From an uncultured Alcaligenaceae bacterium (lineage in GTDB: Bacteria > Pseudomonadota > Gammaproteobacteria > Burkholderiales > Burkholderiaceae_B): DNA of 9,171 nucleotides. Made by a program: the position numbers and the translations under genes. Position 1 is the stretch's first letter, and the number at the start of each line of letters is the position of its first letter. Location: NCBI GenBank assembly GCA_937897265.1, contig CALCPT010000595.1:1-9171 (forward strand), given 5' to 3'. This document shows, piece by piece, positions 1 through 7,450 of this stretch. The notes beneath the pieces are model-generated. The model saw only the letters and a program-made list of their open reading frames with translations. It made no database searches and was not told where the DNA came from.

Positions 1-770
1 GTACCTCGTTTAATTTATCTTTGCACAAGACCCCAGAAATAAAGCCTTCTCCTTCGGGGAGATTGGCCAAGATCTCGCCCCAGGGGTCAATCAATATCGA
101 GTGCCCCCATGTGCGGCGACCATTCTCATGATTACCGCCTTGGGCAGGAGCAAGAACGTAGCATTGATTTTCAATTGCCCTTGCGCGCAACAGGGTCTCC
201 CAATGTGCGCGACCTGTCGTATACGTAAAGGCCGAAGGCACCAAAATCAAATCCACTTCGCCGAGCGCGCGATATAACTCAGGAAAACGGAGGTCATAGC
301 AAATCGACAACCCTAAATTAATCACAGGGGTATCAACCCGGCAAATCGTGTCGCCCGCCAAAATGCCGCGCGATTCGTCATAACTTTCGGTACCGCGAGT
401 AAATCCAAATAAATGGATTTTGTCGTAACGAGCGATTTGCTTGCCACTCGGATCAAAAATCAGTTGAGTATTTAAGACCCGAGCGGAATCTGACGATACC
501 AACGGCATGCTGCCGCACGATAACCAAATATTATGTTGGCGCGCCGTCTCTGACAAAAACGTTTGAATCGGCCCCGTGCCGGGCTGCTCGGCAATATCCA
601 GTTTATCGGTCTCTTTACGCCCAAATAAACAAAAATATTCAGGCAAACCAATGAGTTGCGCGCCCTCTTGGGCTGCCTGCGCGATTAATTTTGCCGCAGC
701 ATCAAGATTTTGATTTAACGAAGCCGCTGACACCATTTGAACCGCGGCAACTTTTAAAGGGGCTTTCATG
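1..770 (-). CDS. Nitrilase-superfamily carbon-nitrogen hydrolase (Nit1-like amidase), 3' end cut by window edge
   Basis: Reading the minus strand from the ATG at 770-768 gives 256 codons with no stop before the window edge. The protein starts MKAPLKVAAVQMVSA and carries the full Glu-Lys-Cys triad of the nitrilase superfamily: Glu44 in GLPEYF, Lys117 in YDKIHLF and Cys157 in ICYDLRFPEL. Family members of this branch are usually about 260-280 residues, so only a short C-terminal tail is missing. The branch includes Nit1/YbeM-like enzymes, which hydrolyse deaminated glutathione or other omega-amides in the cytoplasm. That exact substrate is an inference from the family; a related omega-amidase role is possible. 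No signal peptide is visible. The start is supported by the conserved N-terminal strand (KVAAVQM) and a weak GGAA about 4 bases upstream. The gene is divergent from the H-NS-like gene across about 200 AT-rich bases. In many Burkholderiales a similar gene lies next to tldD, which would be off the left edge here (not visible). Confidence 0.93.
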
Positions 771-879
771 GGCGTTCCGTATCGAGAGAATTTGACAGAA
801 TTTAAGTCGTGACTTTCATACATTTAAGCACAGCTATTGCTCATATAACCGGCCCAAAGAACAGTTTAATTATTCACCG

Positions 880-909
880 TTGTCATCAAAACATTAATAC
901 TCGTAGTAT
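880..909 (+). promoter_or_regulatory. Candidate sigma70 promoter of the H-NS-like gene
   Basis: TTGTCA at 880-885 and TAGTAT at 904-909 are separated by 18 bases, close to sigma70 consensus. Transcription would begin near 916, giving a leader of about 60 bases. The -10 lies in a small inverted repeat, ATACT-CGT-AGTAT (897-909), which could be an operator. A second perfect -35 hexamer, TTGACA, sits at 792-797 with only a weak TTCATA at 815-820. The whole stretch 840-975 is strongly AT-rich, the kind of DNA that H-NS proteins bind, so autoregulation is plausible. This is a by-eye call without transcript data. Confidence 0.4.
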
Positions 910-977
910 CCACAATGAAAAAAATATAAAAAAGGTATAAACTAATTAATAGACGTTTATTAAAAAAGGTAATAATC

Positions 978-1340
978 ATGGCGCGCCAAAATTACGCAAC
1001 ACTGCAAGCAAAAATTAATAAAGAAATTGAAAAACTGCAAAAGCAAGCGCAGGTATTACAGACCAAAAGCCGCAAGCCAGTCATTAATAATCTGGTGCGC
1101 ACGATGAAAGAATACGACATTTCGCCCGATGAGCTCGCCGCAGCCTACGGTAAAGTCAAGAGCTCTGCCAAGGCGGGTCGCCCTGCTAAAAGCGCCAAAG
1201 CAACAGGGGTCAAAAAACCCGTGGCGCCTAAATATCGCCATCCCGCGAGCGGTGCCACCTGGACTGGCCGCGGTAAAGCTCCGCTGTGGGTCGTCGAGGC
1301 CGAAAAAAATGGCCAGCCTCGCCAACAGTTTTTAATCTAG
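978..1340 (+). CDS. H-NS family nucleoid-associated DNA-binding protein
   Basis: This 120-residue basic protein has the two-part H-NS architecture. Residues about 5-30 are a charged, heptad-rich helix (QAKINKEIEKLQKQAQVLQ) expected to dimerise, followed by a second helical segment (VINNLVRTMKEYDISPDELAAAY). A Lys/Ala-rich linker (about 60-85) contains an AT-hook-like GRPAK at 67-71. The C-terminal DNA-binding motif is YRHPASGATWTGRGKAP, residues 86-102, matching the YRxPxSGxTWxGRGxxP pattern of beta-proteobacterial H-NS proteins such as Bordetella BpH3. It should bind AT-rich DNA, compact the chromosome and silence genes. The ATG at 978 is preceded by AAAAAAGGTA (962-971), a good ribosome binding site with 6-9 base spacing. 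The gene stands alone, divergent from the nitrilase gene, and its stop codon is 4 bases from the end of the opposing Bug gene. Many Burkholderiales have several paralogues, so I give no gene symbol. Confidence 0.93.
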   Translation: MARQNYATLQAKINKEIEKLQKQAQVLQTKSRKPVINNLVRTMKEYDISPDELAAAYGKVKSSAKAGRPAKSAKATGVKKPVAPKYRHPASGATWTGRGKAPLWVVEAEKNGQPRQQFLI

Positions 1341-1344
1341 CGCT

Positions 1345-2337
1345 TTAGTCGATTTTGGCTCCAGAATCGCGCACGGCCTTGCCCCATTCTTGGATGTCCT
1401 TATCGACCACCTTCTGAAACTCAGCCAAGTCCATGGGCATGGCTGAGGCTCCTTTCGACGATAACTGAGTCATCACCGTCTGATCGCTTAAGATCTTATT
1501 GATCTCGCTATGAATCTGCTGCCGTAACGCCATGGGCGTTGCAGTGGGTACAAAAAATGCAAACCACGAGTCTAGCCCCAACTGTGGGTAGCCCGCCTCA
1601 CCAAAGGTGGGTAGCGCCGGCAAGGCCTCAGAGCGCTTAGTTGCTGAAGCTGCCAACGGTTTCACAGCACCGCTTTTAATCTGCCCCATCACCGACGGTG
1701 CGCTCGCAAACGTACCCTGAACCTGCCCACTCATCACATCGGTGAGTGCCGGTGCGATGCCTTTATAAGGCACATGTGTAGTTTTAATACCCGCTGCAGA
1801 ATCAAACATGGTGTCGAGTAAATGTGCGACCGAGCCGTTACCCGAGGACGCGATATTTATTTTTCCGGGGTTGGCTTTTGCATACGCAACATATTCGGCA
1901 ATATTATTGACGGGCAAGCTTGGACTGACGACCAGCACAAAAGGCAAGGTTGCCAACGCACCCAAAGGGACTAGGTCTTTAACGGTATCAAACGGCATAT
2001 TTTGATATAAAGCAGGATTAATCGCGTGCGTGCCTGAATAACTCATTAACCAAGTCGTGCCGTCTGGGCTCGATTTAGCAACCGTATCACTGCCGATATT
2101 TCCGCCCGCGCCAGGTCGATTTTCAACAACCACTGGAATACCCCAGCGTTTCGAGACCTCTTGCCCCATAATGCGGGCAATCGCGTCTGAAGCTCCCCCA
2201 GCGGTTTGGGGCACAATGATTTTAATTTGCTTGCCTGTCAACGACGGAGGGACTTGCGCAGTGGCGGTGTTGATTAAACAAATACCTGCCAACATGGCGA
2301 TTAAATAATGCCCAAAGGTTTTACCCATCGTAAACAT
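1345..2337 (-). CDS. Bug-family tripartite tricarboxylate transporter substrate-binding protein
   Basis: The 330-residue protein has a signal peptide: Lys6, a hydrophobic core at about 11-22, and a likely cleavage at ATA|Q (27/28). The mature part shows hallmarks of Bug receptors (TctC-like, periplasmic binding fold): KIIVPQTAGGASDAIAR at about 39-55, VENRPGAGGNIG at about 71-82, SSPDGTTWLMSYSGTHAINP, then HVPYKGIAPALTDVMSGQVQ and the late LPTFGEAGYP. Such proteins capture small carboxylated ligands for a TTT permease or act as orphan receptors. The ligand cannot be read from sequence, and no TctA/TctB membrane genes are in the window. Two close ATGs exist (2337 and 2328). The first is preferred because GGAA (2345-2348) lies 7 bases upstream of it but 16 from the second. 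It follows the TauD-like gene by 82 bp on the same strand, but a terminator-like hairpin fills the gap, so its expression may depend on read-through. Its 3' end converges on the H-NS-like gene. Confidence 0.95.
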   Translation of the reverse strand: MFTMGKTFGHYLIAMLAGICLINTATAQVPPSLTGKQIKIIVPQTAGGASDAIARIMGQEVSKRWGIPVVVENRPGAGGNIGSDTVAKSSPDGTTWLMSYSGTHAINPALYQNMPFDTVKDLVPLGALATLPFVLVVSPSLPVNNIAEYVAYAKANPGKINIASSGNGSVAHLLDTMFDSAAGIKTTHVPYKGIAPALTDVMSGQVQGTFASAPSVMGQIKSGAVKPLAASATKRSEALPALPTFGEAGYPQLGLDSWFAFFVPTATPMALRQQIHSEINKILSDQTVMTQLSSKGASAMPMDLAEFQKVVDKDIQEWGKAVRDSGAKID

Positions 2338-2348
2338 ATGTGATTTCC

Positions 2349-2390
2349 AAAAAATAAATAAAAGGTACAGCGATCAGCTATCGCTGTACC
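2349..2390 (-). terminator. Intrinsic terminator-like hairpin between the dioxygenase and Bug genes
   Basis: GGTACAGCGAT (2364-2374) and ATCGCTGTACC (2380-2390) form a perfect 11-bp stem with a 5-base loop. On the minus strand the hairpin is followed at once by a T-rich tract (CTTTTATTTATTTTTT, 2363-2349), the classic Rho-independent arrangement. It lies 30 bases after the dioxygenase stop and ends only about 12 bases before the Bug start codon, adjoining the Bug ribosome binding site at 2345-2348. It could end the dioxygenase transcript, or act as an attenuator for the Bug gene if transcription crosses it. Confidence 0.85.
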
Positions 2391-2419
2391 GGTTAATCCG
2401 CCAAAACGACGCAATCTGA

Positions 2420-3253
2420 TTAGGCGGGTTTGTCGCCCTTTAAGGTAATACGATGTAATAATCTCTTGTGCCCGTGATAATCGTTAATTGGATTATGCAA
2501 GGCGCAGCGATTATCCCAAAAAGCAATTGAACCCGGACGCCAAACAAACCGGCAGGTATATTCGGGCTTGACCTGTTGTTCAAATAAATAGTTTAAAAGC
2601 GGTGCACTTTCTTCTTCGGTCCAGCCAGCAAAGCGGACAGTGTGGCCCGGATTGACGTAAAGCGCCTCGCGGCCAGTTTCTGGATGCGTTCGCACAACGG
2701 GATGTTCAGAGTTCAGCTCAGAGCGGCCTTTATCTGTTGCTGAGTCAGCCAAACGATCTTCACGTGAGTGTGTCACGGCTGCTTTCGCTGACGAATTCAC
2801 GCCCTTCAGCGTGCGCAAGGTAGCTTGCAACGCAGGCGACAGGCCTTCAAAGGCTGAGTAATTACTGGCAAACAGTGTGTCGCCGCCCACCGGTGGTAGT
2901 TCGCGAGCGATCAGCATGGTCGCCATCGGCGGTTCTTGTAAATATGTCGTGTCAGTATGCCAAACACCGCCAAAATTATGTTTTTCGTGGGGCAATTTTA
3001 ATACCGGCACGATTAACGGAAAATCGGGCAAACCCTTCACAAAGGGATATTCAATAATTTCACCAAAGCGTTGTGCAAACGCCTGAAATGCCCCGGGTTC
3101 GAGAGGTTGTTCGCGAAAAAACACGACACTGTGTTGCAACCAGATCTTGCGGATTTCCGCAATTTGCGCGTCGCTCACTGGGTCAAGTAAGTTAATGCCC
3201 AGGATCTCTGCGCCCACGGCCCTCGATAAGGGACGCACTTCAAGTTGTGTCAT
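2420..3253 (-). CDS. TauD/TfdA-family Fe(II)/2-oxoglutarate-dependent dioxygenase
   Basis: This 277-residue cytoplasmic enzyme aligns over its whole length with Escherichia coli TauD (about 283). The iron-binding facial triad is His99 and Asp101 (VWHTDTTY) plus His253 (WDNRCALHNP). The 2-oxoglutarate site is represented by Thr126 (GGDTLF), Arg264 and Arg268 (KRLLHRIT). The family couples oxidative decarboxylation of 2-oxoglutarate to hydroxylation of a substrate, often a sulfonate, sulfate ester or aryloxyacid. Compared with TauD as I recall it, the taurine-contacting His70, Tyr73 and Asn95 are replaced by Tyr69, Val72 and a glycine near 95, so taurine is unlikely to be the substrate. The start MTQLEVRPLS fits the family's first strand, although only a weak GAGA-type ribosome binding site precedes it. 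The gene is divergent from pepN; on its strand a TATGAT (3309-3304) could be a -10 element. The neighbouring Bug receptor suggests an imported organic anion as substrate, which is inference. Confidence 0.93.
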   Translation of the reverse strand: MTQLEVRPLSRAVGAEILGINLLDPVSDAQIAEIRKIWLQHSVVFFREQPLEPGAFQAFAQRFGEIIEYPFVKGLPDFPLIVPVLKLPHEKHNFGGVWHTDTTYLQEPPMATMLIARELPPVGGDTLFASNYSAFEGLSPALQATLRTLKGVNSSAKAAVTHSREDRLADSATDKGRSELNSEHPVVRTHPETGREALYVNPGHTVRFAGWTEEESAPLLNYLFEQQVKPEYTCRFVWRPGSIAFWDNRCALHNPINDYHGHKRLLHRITLKGDKPA

Positions 3254-3342
3254 GTCGGTGTCTCACGAAAATATTATTGGGTTAAACGACTTCTCAGCCG
3301 CTTATCATAGGGCAGATTACAAGTTTTTTCATTGTGCGCCCC

Positions 3343-3348
3343 TACAAT
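3343..3348 (+). promoter_or_regulatory. Possible -10 element of the pepN-fbp unit
   Basis: TACAAT matches the sigma70 -10 well and lies 66 bases before the preferred pepN start. No good -35 is found at 16-18 bases; TTACAA at 3317-3322 is 20 bases away. If used, transcription would start near 3355, downstream of the alternative GTG at 3334, which supports the shorter PepN. Confidence 0.25.
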
Positions 3349-3402
3349 AGGCGTTCATACCCTAAACCACAACGTACGCTTACCCTTACGTTAGCTCGAT
3401 TT

Positions 3403-3407
3403 GGAAG
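3403..3407 (+). promoter_or_regulatory. Ribosome binding site deciding the pepN start
   Basis: GGAAG lies 7 bases upstream of the ATG at 3415. The in-frame GTG at 3334 lacks a comparable site, and the 27 residues it would add (Arg-, Thr- and Leu-rich) do not resemble a PepN N-terminus. Confidence 0.7.
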
Positions 3408-3414
3408 CCAGTTC

Positions 3415-6183
3415 ATGCGCACAGACACCGGAATCACCATTCGCCGGCAAGATTACCTGCCCTTTCCGTTTTCGATTCCGAAGGTCTCCCTCGAGTTTGA
3501 GTTGCAGGCAGACCTGACTTCTGTCAGAGCCGAATTGACCGTTATGCGTAAGGTGGACACGCCTTTGTGTACGGATCTCGTTCTTGATGGTCAAGCGTTG
3601 ACGCTGGTGAGTCTGCACCTCAATGGCTCGCGTCTCACTTCTGGGCAATACACACTTGCTGAAGAAACGCTCACCATCCACAACATGCCCGACCACGCCA
3701 CGTTGCTCATCGCCAGCACGTGTTCGCCCGCCACCAACACCAGCATGGCCGGCTTGTACGTGTCGGGTAACAGCCTGTTTACTCAATGCGAGGCTCAAGG
3801 CTTTAGAAAAATATGCTGGTTTGCTGATCGCCCTGACGTGATGTCAACATATGAAGTCACTCTGCGGGGCAAGCAAGCCGATTACCCACTCATGCTGTCA
3901 AACGGCAACCTCATCTCTACCAAGCAACTTGACGATGGCCGCCACGAGGCTAAGTGGCAAGATCCCTTCGCCAAGCCTAGTTATTTGTTTGCGTTGGTTG
4001 CAGGTGCTTTCGACTGTCGCGAGCAACGCACCAATACGGCAAGCGGACGCGAAGTTTTGCTGCAGGTCTACAGCGACCCCGGAACACAAGACCAAACGGG
4101 CTGGGCGATGGAGTCGCTTGAGCGTTCATTGCGTTGGGACGAAGTTCGCTTTGGTCTAGAGCTTGACCTGGATCGTTTCATGATCGTGGCAGCGCGCGAC
4201 TTCAATATGGGCGCCATGGAGAACAAAGGCTTAAACGTCTTTAACGCCGCCTACGTGCTGGCGGATCCGAACACCGCCACCGATGCAAACTATCAAGCCA
4301 TCGAAGCAGTGATTGGCCACGAATACTTTCACAACTGGACCGGCAATCGAGTGACGTGCCGAGACTGGTTTCAACTGAGCCTCAAAGAGGGGCTCACGGT
4401 CTTTCGCGATCAAGAGTTTACGGCCGACATGATGGCGCAGGGGCTTGACGCCGCTGCTGCGGCGAGCGCGCGTGCGATTAAGCGCATTGATGATGTCGTG
4501 GCGCTGCGTGGTGCCCAGTTTTCTGAAGACAGTGGCCCAATGGCACACCCGATTCGCCCCGAAAGCTATCAAGAAATCGGCAATTTTTATACCGCAACGG
4601 TGTACGAGAAAGGAGCAGAGGTCATTCGCATGATGCACACACTGCTGGGCGAACAAGCGTTTCGTGCGGGGATGGACGAGTACTTTCGGCGTCACGACGG
4701 ACAAGCAGTCACTTGCGATGATTTTGTTGACGCGATGCAATGGGCGTATCGGGGCAATCTTGATATTTTTAGGCGCTGGTATCAGCAGGCGGGCACGCCC
4801 AGAGTTCACGTTGATCTTGCTTACAACCAAGCGCTGCAACAGTGCACGCTGACCCTATCGCAAACGTGCGCGCCCGTTGGAGTCGAAAAACAAACTGGCC
4901 TCAACAAGTTACCGTTTCACATCCCTGTAAAAATCGGTTTGCTTGACCCACAAGGAAAGCCTTTAGCATTTTCATTGCAAGGCACTACCGGGCAGCAGGC
5001 ATTGCTTGAGCTCACGCAAACAACACAGACTTGGGTACTCAATGACGTACTTGCTAAGCCCGTGCCCTCGCTACTGCGTGACTTCTCGGCCCCGGTGATT
5101 ATTGACTACACCTATCAAGATCAAGACTTAGCCTTATTAAGCGCTCACGACACCAACGCCTTTGTGCGCTGGGAGGCAGGTCAAGAGCTTGCCTCGCGTC
5201 AAATTTTGAAGATGGCACAGCACTGGCGGCAGACTGGCAATACGGGCAGCGTCGATGCAGTCATGCTAAGCGCCTGGGCCGCCACTCTGACAGACCCGGC
5301 GCTTGATTCGGGCTTTCGCGCACGCGCCTTGAGTTTGCCTGCTGAAAAAACCCTGACTGAGCGGACGACTCCGATGGACCCGCTTGCGATATCGGTGGCG
5401 CGACGTGCTTTGCGCGCAGCCTTAGGATCCGCTCGTCGCGCCACCTTACAAGCCATTTATGAGGCGCAGTCAACACCCGGAGACTATTCGCCAGCCCCCC
5501 TGCCCGCCGGACGGCGTGCGTTAAAGAACCTGGCCTTAGCGTATTTAATTGCGGGTGCCGACGTTCTGCCCGCTGGCGTCAACACCGCGGTCGCAACGAC
5601 AGAACGCTTCGGCACAAGCGCAGAGGCGCCAGATACAGAGCATCGCTCGCAGACAGACGCCCTTGCGTTGCAACAGTTCAAGCTCGCAACCAACATGACA
5701 GACCGTATGGCCGCGTTCTCAACGATTGTCCACGAGATTTCAGGCACCGAGGCCCTAAACGTAGTCGATCAGTTTTACCAGGCCTGGCAACACGATGCCT
5801 TGGTCGTTGATAAGTGGTTTGGTGTTCAAGCCACCTCGCCGAGGGCTACCGTCGCCACGATACAAACGCTAATGGCGCATCCTGCATTTACGCTACGCAA
5901 CCCCAATCGCGCGCGCGCTGTGATCTTTATGTTTTGCATTGGAAACCCCAGTGGACTGCACGCCGAGGATGGCAGTGGGTATCGCTTTTGGGCCGATCAG
6001 GTTTTAGCGCTTGATGCCATTAACCCTGAAATCGCGGCGCGTTTAGCCCGTGCCTTTGATCACTGGGCTCGGTTTATACCGAGCGTGCAGGCACAGATGC
6101 GCGTCCAATTGCAGCGGGTGGCCTCGCACAAAGGGTTATCGCGTAATACACTTGAGATTGTCTCAAAGGCGCTGGCGTTGTAA
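3415..6183 (+). CDS. pepN: Aminopeptidase N (M1 family, alanyl aminopeptidase)
   Basis: From the ATG at 3415 this is a 922-residue zinc metallopeptidase resembling E. coli PepN (about 870 residues) from end to end. The substrate-anchoring exopeptidase motif GAMEN is at 266-270. The zinc site is HEYFH at 302-306 with the third ligand Glu325 in [10 protein letters not shown], and the catalytic Tyr is Tyr397 in [12 protein letters not shown]. The N-terminal beta domain ([17 protein letters not shown] onwards), the thermolysin-like domain and the long C-terminal helical domain (ending near ISKAL-type sequence, here IVSKALAL) are all present. It removes N-terminal residues from peptides in the cytoplasm. 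Two extra segments relative to E. coli stand out: about 11 Ala-rich residues after FTADM (near 337-350) and about 28 polar residues near 718-752. The open frame extends upstream to a GTG at 3334, rejected for lack of a ribosome site. fbp follows after 49 bp with no terminator, so the two are likely one transcript. Confidence 0.97.
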   Translation: MRTDTGITIRRQDYLPFPFSIPKVSLEFELQADLTSVRAELTVMRKVDTPLCTDLVLDGQALTLVSLHLNGSRLTSGQYTLAEETLTIHNMPDHATLLIASTCSPATNTSMAGLYVSGNSLFTQCEAQGFRKICWFADRPDVMSTYEVTLRGKQADYPLMLSNGNLISTKQLDDGRHEAKWQDPFAKPSYLFALVAGAFDCREQRTNTASGREVLLQVYSDPGTQDQTGWAMESLERSLRWDEVRFGLELDLDRFMIVAARDFNMGAMENKGLNVFNAAYVLADPNTATDANYQAIEAVIGHEYFHNWTGNRVTCRDWFQLSLKEGLTVFRDQEFTADMMAQGLDAAAAASARAIKRIDDVVALRGAQFSEDSGPMAHPIRPESYQEIGNFYTATVYEKGAEVIRMMHTLLGEQAFRAGMDEYFRRHDGQAVTCDDFVDAMQWAYRGNLDIFRRWYQQAGTPRVHVDLAYNQALQQCTLTLSQTCAPVGVEKQTGLNKLPFHIPVKIGLLDPQGKPLAFSLQGTTGQQALLELTQTTQTWVLNDVLAKPVPSLLRDFSAPVIIDYTYQDQDLALLSAHDTNAFVRWEAGQELASRQILKMAQHWRQTGNTGSVDAVMLSAWAATLTDPALDSGFRARALSLPAEKTLTERTTPMDPLAISVARRALRAALGSARRATLQAIYEAQSTPGDYSPAPLPAGRRALKNLALAYLIAGADVLPAGVNTAVATTERFGTSAEAPDTEHRSQTDALALQQFKLATNMTDRMAAFSTIVHEISGTEALNVVDQFYQAWQHDALVVDKWFGVQATSPRATVATIQTLMAHPAFTLRNPNRARAVIFMFCIGNPSGLHAEDGSGYRFWADQVLALDAINPEIAARLARAFDHWARFIPSVQAQMRVQLQRVASHKGLSRNTLEIVSKALAL

Positions 6184-6232
6184 TCAGCGTTCCGTTAACC
6201 CTCCTGACCCGATATTGTTGATTAGAACCCAC

Positions 6233-7249
6233 ATGAAACGCAAAACACTTACCCAATACCTAGTTGAACAGCAACGCTCGAGCCAAGCGGTTAGCGCAGA
6301 GGTGCGGTTGTTAATTGAAATCGTCTCACGCGCCTGTAAAACGATTAGCCATGCCGTCAGTAAAGGCGCGTTGGGTGGTGTGTTAGGTAGTCTCGAAAGC
6401 GAGAACGTTCAAGGTGAGGTGCAAAAAAAATTAGACGTCATGTCTAACGAAGTTTTGCTCGAGGCCAATGAATGGGGTGGCCATTTAGCCGCGATGGCGT
6501 CTGAAGAAATGGAAACCATCCATCTGATTCCTAATCGTTATCCCAAGGGTGAGTTTTTATTACTGTTTGATCCACTAGATGGTTCGTCAAACATTGATGT
6601 CAACGTTTCAATTGGCACCATTTTCTCAGTGTTGCGCGCACCTGCGTCAGCTTCAGGCCGCGAAATCACAGAGCAAGATTTCTTGCAGCCCGGCAGCACG
6701 CAGGTCGTGGCGGGCTACGCGGTCTACGGGCCACAAACCATGTTGGTCTTAACGATTGGTCAGGGCGTGGTGGGCTTTACGCTTGATCGCGAAATGGGTT
6801 CGTGGATCATGACAAGCGAAAACATGCAGATCCCCGAAGACACCAAAGAGTTTTCCATCAACATGTCGAACATGCGCCACTGGGCGCCACCCGTTCGCAA
6901 GTATGTCGATGAACTGCTAGCCGGCAAGACAGGCGCTCGCGACAAAGACTTTAATATGCGCTGGATTGCCTCAATGGTGGCAGACGTGCATCGTTTACTG
7001 ACGCGCGGCGGTATCTTTATGTACCCGTGGGATTCACGCGAGCCCAACAAGCCAGGCAAACTGCGCTTGATGTATGAGGCTAACCCCATGAGTATGCTGG
7101 TTGAGCAAGCTGGCGGCGCGGCCACCAATGGCGAACAACGTATTCTGGATATTCAGCCGACGGCGCTACACCAACGCGTGAGCGTGGTGCTTGGGTCAAA
7201 AAATGAAGTTGAACGTGTGACGCGTTATCACCATGAGGCCAAAGCGTAA
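6233..7249 (+). CDS. fbp: Fructose-1,6-bisphosphatase, class I
   Basis: The 338-residue protein matches class I fructose-1,6-bisphosphatases in length and motifs. It hydrolyses fructose 1,6-bisphosphate to fructose 6-phosphate and phosphate, the committed step of gluconeogenesis (and of the Calvin cycle where present). [11 protein letters not shown] is at 58-68. The magnesium-binding residues are in ASEE (89-92) and DPLDGSSN (113-120). The sugar-phosphate-binding segment is [11 protein letters not shown] beginning near 276, followed by LVEQAGG. The ATG at 6233 gives [14 protein letters not shown], the normal N-terminus. The open frame reaches back to 6050 inside pepN, but that overlap has no family resemblance and is not used. 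No strong ribosome site precedes 6233 (AGAAC only), so translation may be modest or helped by the upstream pepN transcript. The gene ends about 120 bp before a bidirectional terminator. Confidence 0.97.
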   Translation: MKRKTLTQYLVEQQRSSQAVSAEVRLLIEIVSRACKTISHAVSKGALGGVLGSLESENVQGEVQKKLDVMSNEVLLEANEWGGHLAAMASEEMETIHLIPNRYPKGEFLLLFDPLDGSSNIDVNVSIGTIFSVLRAPASASGREITEQDFLQPGSTQVVAGYAVYGPQTMLVLTIGQGVVGFTLDREMGSWIMTSENMQIPEDTKEFSINMSNMRHWAPPVRKYVDELLAGKTGARDKDFNMRWIASMVADVHRLLTRGGIFMYPWDSREPNKPGKLRLMYEANPMSMLVEQAGGAATNGEQRILDIQPTALHQRVSVVLGSKNEVERVTRYHHEAKA

Positions 7250-7259
7250 GGCTCTGGCA

Positions 7260-7288
7260 AGCAGCTGGCAAGATGCTTCCCAGCTGCT
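7260..7288 (+). repeat. Inverted repeat just after fbp
   Basis: AGCAGCTGG (7260-7268) and CCAGCTGCT (7280-7288) form a 9-bp perfect stem with an 11-base loop, starting 10 bases after the fbp stop. It is followed by ATTTACT, too poor in T for a convincing terminator. It may protect the mRNA 3' end or be a decayed terminator. Confidence 0.5.
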
Positions 7289-7372
7289 ATTTACTCGAGT
7301 GCGAACGACAAGGGCCTTGACTCCTCAGTGGCGCAAAGCCAGCACCAGTCGCTCAAAAGCCATTCGGTATCA

Positions 7373-7406
7373 AAAAGCCCTCTTGCATTGCTGCAAGAGG
7401 GCTTTT
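7373..7406. terminator. Bidirectional Rho-independent terminator between fbp and qor
   Basis: AAAAGCCCTCTTGCA (7373-7387) and TGCAAGAGGGCTTTT (7392-7406) form a perfect 15-bp inverted repeat around the loop TTGC. The GC-rich core is flanked by A4 on the left and T4 on the right, so it works in both directions. It would end the pepN-fbp transcript from the left and the qor transcript from the right. Confidence 0.93.
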
Positions 7407-7426
7407 CAACTTATACGACACGCGCT

Positions 7427-7442
7427 GCGCGAAGCTTCGCGC
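7427..7442. repeat. Perfect 16-bp palindrome downstream of qor
   Basis: GCGCGAAGCTTCGCGC is its own reverse complement and lies 8 bases past the qor stop codon. As RNA it would form a 6-bp GC-rich stem with an AGCU loop ahead of the main terminator. It has no T tract of its own. Its role is unknown; it could add to termination or to mRNA stability. Confidence 0.6.
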
Positions 7443-7450
7443 GACTCACT

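Noticed and set aside
771..977. Small RNA or riboswitch in the AT-rich divergent region
   Set aside because: No stable conserved structure, terminator or known riboswitch core is visible; the AT-richness is adequately explained by promoters and H-NS-type binding.
1056..1325. An 89-codon minus-strand open frame antisense to the H-NS-like gene
   Set aside because: It is a shadow of a well-supported gene, with no plausible start signal and no family resemblance.
1351..1368. Inverted repeat GATTTTGG/CCAGAATC at the Bug 3' end as a terminator
   Set aside because: The stem is short and AT-rich with one G-U pair, and neither strand has a T tract after it.
3334..3414. N-terminal extension of PepN from the GTG at 3334
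   Set aside because: It has no ribosome site, no similarity to PepN N-termini, and it overlaps the likely -10 TACAAT; the ATG at 3415 has GGAAG at good spacing.
4231..4839. A 202-codon open frame on the minus strand inside pepN
   Set aside because: It lies opposite the most conserved catalytic part of pepN, has no recognisable domain and no ribosome site, and is explained by codon bias of the sense gene.
6050..6232. N-terminal extension of Fbp overlapping the pepN 3' end
   Set aside because: The extra 61 residues are unlike any class I Fbp, and the protein has normal length from the ATG at 6233.
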